From: CALXXL01 sp034926605
GTDB lineage: Bacteria; Verrucomicrobiota; Lentisphaeria; Victivallales; Victivallaceae
Length of the DNA: 64,000 nucleotides
NCBI GenBank assembly: GCA_034926605.1
Contig: JAYFQV010000011.1
Span: forward strand, 1 to 64,000
Direction of reading: 5' to 3'
Part shown: in pieces, positions 60,473-64,000 of the stretch
How positions within the stretch are numbered: position 1 is the first letter of the stretch
How the letters are laid out: each line of letters starts with the position of its first letter
Notes under the pieces: model-generated
Database searches by the model: none
Told to the model about the DNA's origin: nothing
What the model saw: only the letters and a program-made list of their open reading frames with translations
Translations under genes and position numbers: made by a program

Positions 60473-63002
60473 TTTCAAGTACAATATTGAATCGCTGGTA
60501 TTTCCCAACGGCGCGCAGCTGTATGTGCTGAAAATGCCGGACAGCCCGTCGGTGGCGCTCCAGCTGGCGGTTGCCACCGGCAGCGTGTTCGAGCAGGAGT
60601 ACACCGGATGCGGGCTTTCCCACTTTCTGGAGCATATGCTGTTCCAGGGTACCGAGCATTATCCCGGTGCGGCGGTCAGCGACGAAGTTAACCGGCTGGG
60701 CGGAGACAACAACGCTTTCACCGGCTATTATCAGACCGTCTACCACATGACACTGCCGGCCAGTCACTGTCGGAAAGGACTGGATATTTTAAGCGACATG
60801 GCGGTATGCCCGACTTTCCCGGAGGAGAAATTTGCCTCCGAAAAACAGGTGATCTGCCACGAGAGGGCGATGCGCGCCGACAAGCCGAACAACCTTCTGA
60901 TCGAAAAACTGTTTTCCACCGTGTTCCAGCGCCATCCGGCCCGCTATCCGATCATCGGCTATCTCGACTGTATCGAGAATGTAACCCGCGAGATGATGGT
61001 CGACTACTTCCGCCGCCGCTATCGGCCGCATCTGTGCGCGTTTGTTGTGGTGGGGCCGTTCAGCGGCAGGCAGGTCTATGCGATGCTCGAAAAGAAACTG
61101 GAGCATTGGGAACGCGGTTCGCTTTACCAGCCGGCGTTGCCGGTGGAGCCGGATCAGGCCGGATTCAGGGAGGCCGTCGGATATTTCAACGATCCTTTGT
61201 CACGGGTGGCGGTCGGCATGCGCATCCCTCCCGCCGGCAATCCCGACGTGCCGGTTCTGGAGGTGCTTTCCGGGATTATCGGAGAAAATTCCAGTTCGTA
61301 TCTGATGCGCGAGCTGCATCGCAAAACCGAGCTGGCGGTGGATGTCAGCAGCGCCATCTATCCGATGGGCGGCGACGGCGTGATGTTTTTCTCCGCCGTG
61401 AACACTCCGCGCAACCACCGTCAATGCTGCGAAAAAATACTTGAGGTACTTGCCGCGATAAGGAAAAACGGCGTGACCGCCGCCGAGCTGGAACGCGAAA
61501 AAAACCAGCAGATCGCCATGACTCTGCGTGAAATGCGTACCGCTGAAGACCTTGCCATGCAGATCTCCGGCTCGTTGGGCCGGTATTTTCAAGCGGTTCC
61601 GCCGGAAGAGCGTCTCAATGCCTACAACCGCATAACCATCGACGACGTGAATGCCGCCGCCTGGAAATATCTTGATCCCGACCGTCTCTGCAACGTCGAA
61701 CTGTTGAGCAGCCGCAGTCGGGAGCCGCGTTCGGTTTCGCTGCCGCCGCCGAACGGCAAAATCGAGTCGGGAATGGCCGGCAAGCTGCGCACGGTGACGG
61801 TGGCAAGGCCGCGGGTGCCGCTTTTGGAAGTGTCGCTGATCACTCCCGGCGGCGTGAGTTTCGAGGATGCCGCGACCAACGGCGCGTCGCGCCTTATCTC
61901 GGAGATGCTGTTCACCTCTACCGATGACTTCGACGAGGACGCCCTCTCGGAATTTATGGATGACTATGCGATCGAATGCTCCTCCGTCTGCGGTTACACC
62001 AGCAATCTCTATGCTTTCAGCGTTCCTTCCCGGTTCGCTCCGCAGTTGTTCACGGTCATGAAGTCGGTGTTCTGCCGTCCGCACTGGAACCGGCGGGTGT
62101 TTGAGCGTGAAAAGGCGAACCTGATTGAATTTATCGGCAGCAACTCGCTGAATCCGCTTCAGCGCGCGCTCGATGCGTCACGCCGGTTGCTTTACGGCGG
62201 ACATCCCTGCGGCCTGCCCAAGTCCGGAAGCGTAGAGTCGGTGCGCGGCCTCACGATCGAGACGGTGCTGTCATTTTACCGGCGGATGTTCGATCCCGAA
62301 CGGGTGGTGCTCGGATTCGGCGGCTGCTGCGACCCGGCCATGACCGCGGAATTTGCTGCGGAATTTGCCGCGGCACTGCCGTGGCCCGGGGAGCCGATGA
62401 CACTGCCGGCGCCGCCGCGCTTCGATCAGATTTTGCGCGAGGAAAATATTTCACTTCCGCGCAGTCAGAGCGCGGTGGTCTGTGCGCTGCCGGGCTGCGA
62501 CAATCTCGGCGACGACCGCTTTGTGTTCGATCTTCTGCAATTCTCCGAAAACGGTCTCGGCGCCCATTTGTTCAAGCGGGTGCGGGAGGACAATTCCCTT
62601 GCCTATTCCACCGGCATGTTCGCCAACCGCGGTTTTTTCCCGGGCTGCTGCAGTTTTTACGCGATGACCGCTCCCGACCGCCGGAACGAAGTGCTGTCTC
62701 TGCTGAAGGCGGAAAGCCGCCGCCTGGGAGAGGAGGGCATGAGCCGTGCCGAGTTCGCCTCCGCTCTGAAGTCTGCCGAGCTGGAATGCGCCGAACAGAT
62801 GCAGGAACCGGAGGGCGCGCTCCGCAATGCGGTGCTTGCCTCATTTTACCATCAGGAGCCTTTGGAGCTCGACGCACAACTTTCTCAATACCGTAGCTTG
62901 ACTCCGGAATCGGCGAATGCTATTTTAAGAAAGTATTTCAAGGCGGAGCCGGCGGTGTCGGTGTTCGCGGGTTCAGATGAAAACAAAGAGGGAACTAAAT
63001 GA
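60465..63002 (+). CDS. M16 family zinc peptidase
   Basis: The TTG at 60465, overlapping the previous stop, gives 845 residues starting with NDFKYNIESLVFPNGAQLYV, where homology begins; an ATG at 60363 would add 34 residues that are only the other gene's codons in a different frame. The inverse zinc motif HFLEH and a downstream Glu identify an active M16 domain, and three further M16-type domains follow (residues about 200-845). The second half begins VARPRVPLLEVSLI. Cytoplasmic or periplasmic cannot be told; no signal peptide is visible. Confidence 0.88.
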   Translation: MNDFKYNIESLVFPNGAQLYVLKMPDSPSVALQLAVATGSVFEQEYTGCGLSHFLEHMLFQGTEHYPGAAVSDEVNRLGGDNNAFTGYYQTVYHMTLPASHCRKGLDILSDMAVCPTFPEEKFASEKQVICHERAMRADKPNNLLIEKLFSTVFQRHPARYPIIGYLDCIENVTREMMVDYFRRRYRPHLCAFVVVGPFSGRQVYAMLEKKLEHWERGSLYQPALPVEPDQAGFREAVGYFNDPLSRVAVGMRIPPAGNPDVPVLEVLSGIIGENSSSYLMRELHRKTELAVDVSSAIYPMGGDGVMFFSAVNTPRNHRQCCEKILEVLAAIRKNGVTAAELEREKNQQIAMTLREMRTAEDLAMQISGSLGRYFQAVPPEERLNAYNRITIDDVNAAAWKYLDPDRLCNVELLSSRSREPRSVSLPPPNGKIESGMAGKLRTVTVARPRVPLLEVSLITPGGVSFEDAATNGASRLISEMLFTSTDDFDEDALSEFMDDYAIECSSVCGYTSNLYAFSVPSRFAPQLFTVMKSVFCRPHWNRRVFEREKANLIEFIGSNSLNPLQRALDASRRLLYGGHPCGLPKSGSVESVRGLTIETVLSFYRRMFDPERVVLGFGGCCDPAMTAEFAAEFAAALPWPGEPMTLPAPPRFDQILREENISLPRSQSAVVCALPGCDNLGDDRFVFDLLQFSENGLGAHLFKRVREDNSLAYSTGMFANRGFFPGCCSFYAMTAPDRRNEVLSLLKAESRRLGEEGMSRAEFASALKSAELECAEQMQEPEGALRNAVLASFYHQEPLELDAQLSQYRSLTPESANAILRKYFKAEPAVSVFAGSDENKEGTK

Positions 63003-63499
63003 AAAAGCTATGGTTGATTGCCGCGTTGGTTGCCGGTGTTATGTCGTTTGCCCAGCAGACCGCTCCGTCCGGTCAGTCCGGGGTCGCCGCTCCGGCGGTC
63101 GCCGCCGATGATGGCGGTCAGCCGCAGACCGTCGTTCCGGTGGTGGTGGTCGAGCGTGAAGTGGTGGTGCCGGTTGCGGTTGCGCCGTCCGGCTGTCCGG
63201 AAAATGCCCCCCGCGCCTGCTCCGGCGAAAAGAAATGCGGCGGCGGTTCCACCGGTCGCATGATCTCCGAACCTCCTTGGTACGATGTGGTTCTGCAGTT
63301 GATGCTGATGGATATTCCGGTCGGTACGATAATGATAAAGGGCTGGCAACTGACCTCCGGTGCGCTGGTGGTGATACTGCTGGTGGTTATGATGTCGCTC
63401 TCCTCTGCCCGCAGGAAGGCCGCTCTGGCGGCTGCCGCCGCAAAAGCTGCCGAGACGAAATCCGAGCCTGCCGAACCCGGTGAGGAAGATCGCAAATAG
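62999..63499 (+). CDS. exported Val/Pro protein with a C-terminal membrane helix
   Basis: A 166-residue protein with signal peptide MKKLWLIAALVAGVMSFAQQ, a Val/Pro segment (VVPVVVVEREVVVPVAV) and a Cys-containing turn (CPENAPRACSGEKKCGG). A helix near 115-137 (GALVVILLVVMMSLSSARRK) and an Ala/Lys/Glu tail follow. It overlaps the M16 stop (ATGA). No family is recognised; the context suggests an accessory membrane factor of the peptidase. Confidence 0.65.
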   Translation: MKKLWLIAALVAGVMSFAQQTAPSGQSGVAAPAVAADDGGQPQTVVPVVVVEREVVVPVAVAPSGCPENAPRACSGEKKCGGGSTGRMISEPPWYDVVLQLMLMDIPVGTIMIKGWQLTSGALVVILLVVMMSLSSARRKAALAAAAAKAAETKSEPAEPGEEDRK

Positions 63500-63516
63500 T
63501 CCTTTGAGGAGTTGAA

Positions 63517-63546
63517 AAAAGCGGACCGCCTGGTCCGCTTTTTTTT
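63517..63546 (+). terminator. terminator after the M16 operon
   Basis: GCGGACC-GCCT-GGTCCGC with T8 following. Confidence 0.9.
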
Positions 63547-63567
63547 ATGCAAATTTGCCGACGGCAT

Positions 63568-63597
63568 AAAAAAAACACCGGAAAATCCGGTGGTTTT
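63568..63597 (-). terminator. terminator of carB
   Basis: CACCGGA/TCCGGTG with an A8 run on the plus strand, giving T8 for the minus transcript. Confidence 0.85.
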
Positions 63598-63619
63598 CGA
63601 TTCTTATTTCAGGTCTGCT

Positions 63620-64000
63620 CTACTTCAGCCCGTCAAGATCGAATTTGTGTTTGATATGACGGTGGAATTCCTGCAGACTGCACACCTCGAGGCGTCCGCC
63701 GGATTCGCGGCGCGCCCGGATGCCTTCGATCGCGGCATCCATACCGTCCAGCGTGGTGGTGACCGGGATGCCGTGCTGTACCGCTTTGGTACGCATCTGT
63801 ATCTCGTCGACCATGCTCTGGGCTCCGGTCTCCGGGGTGCTGACGATCCAGCCGACGCGCTTTTCGGCGAGCAGGTCCAGCAGGTTCGGGCGGCCGGCGG
63901 AGATGCGGTATACTGCTTCGGTCTTGATGCCGTTGTTATAGAACAGTGTGGAAGTGCCGCAGGTGGAGAAGATGGTGAATCCGAGTTCCGTCAGCTCCTT
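63620..64000 (-). CDS. carB: carbamoyl phosphate synthase large subunit, C-terminal end
   Basis: The 126 visible residues are the MGS-like allosteric domain: FTIFSTCGTSTLFYNNGIKT, YRISAGRPNLLDLLAEKRVG, VSTPETGAQSMVDEIQMRTK and a C-terminal QEFHRHIKHKFDLDGLK. The frame is open across the right edge, so the synthetase domains lie outside. It supplies carbamoyl phosphate for arginine and pyrimidine synthesis. Confidence 0.9.
   Translation of the reverse strand, partial: KELTELGFTIFSTCGTSTLFYNNGIKTEAVYRISAGRPNLLDLLAEKRVGWIVSTPETGAQSMVDEIQMRTKAVQHGIPVTTTLDGMDAAIEGIRARRESGGRLEVCSLQEFHRHIKHKFDLDGLK

Overview
The window looks like chromosomal DNA from a Gram-negative bacterium of the PVC superphylum, most likely Lentisphaerae (Victivallis-like). 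Supporting evidence from protein reading only: a Minf_1886-type small protein (60080-60472), a TIGR04073 exosortase-associated small protein (20139-20561), AIDA-type repeat surface proteins without classical signal peptides, several GH20 enzymes, lpxK (so lipid A is made), and a GreA with a very long N-terminal extension. No 16S gene is present, so the taxonomic call is inference.

Layout. 1-2521: the 5' part of a long AIDA-repeat surface protein (minus strand, runs off the left edge). 2822-4042: HI0933-type flavoprotein. 4130-7567: an AT-richer, decayed island with an RHS C-terminal fragment and unique tail, an overlapping secreted two-repeat protein, a truncated membrane-protein start, a thioredoxin-like fragment and GGTACC repeats. 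7568-14498: an envelope-response block with an MFS transporter divergent from a two-component system, then a lipoprotein, an ArnT-like glycosyltransferase and a COG4705-type membrane protein. 14737-14823: tRNA-Leu(CAA). 14882-20060 (minus): the compact operon ychF-murJ-AGE-like epimerase-LplT-like transporter, preceded by the TIGR04073 protein. 20913-22561: queF-argJ. 22657-24862 (minus): a small cassette with a good promoter, a previously unlisted 51-residue Cys-containing precursor-like peptide, a radical SAM/SPASM maturase and an overlapping exported metallophosphoesterase. This RiPP-type locus is the most interesting part of the window.

25012-34981: two secreted GH20 hexosaminidases, a candidate free-standing structured RNA (about 30717-30899), a small membrane protein, an orphan KAS III, a cytosolic-type GH20-like enzyme and a HAD-IB phosphatase. 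35198-39127: a GH36-type glycosidase followed by an S-adenosylhomocysteine hydrolase-like protein and an SAH/MTA deaminase, together suggesting homocysteine recovery via S-inosylhomocysteine. 39181-42445: an Asp/Glu-rich small protein, a solitary adenine methyltransferase, and a recent tandem duplication of an NADPH-FMN reductase with a dyad embedded in each promoter.

42456-47374 (minus): homoserine dehydrogenase, aspartate kinase and GreA fusion. 47515-53368: a second AIDA-like protein, an MFS transporter, an isopropylmalate/citramalate synthase and lpxK. 53382-57977 (minus): an FkbM methyltransferase, a Val/Pro-rich secreted protein, and ruvB with an overlapping ankyrin protein. 58084-63499: transketolase, Minf_1886 protein, M16 peptidase and a membrane-anchored Val/Pro protein. 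63620-64000: the 3' end of carB. Genes are dense and translational coupling by overlapping stop/start codons is common. No rRNA, CRISPR array or intact insertion sequence was seen.
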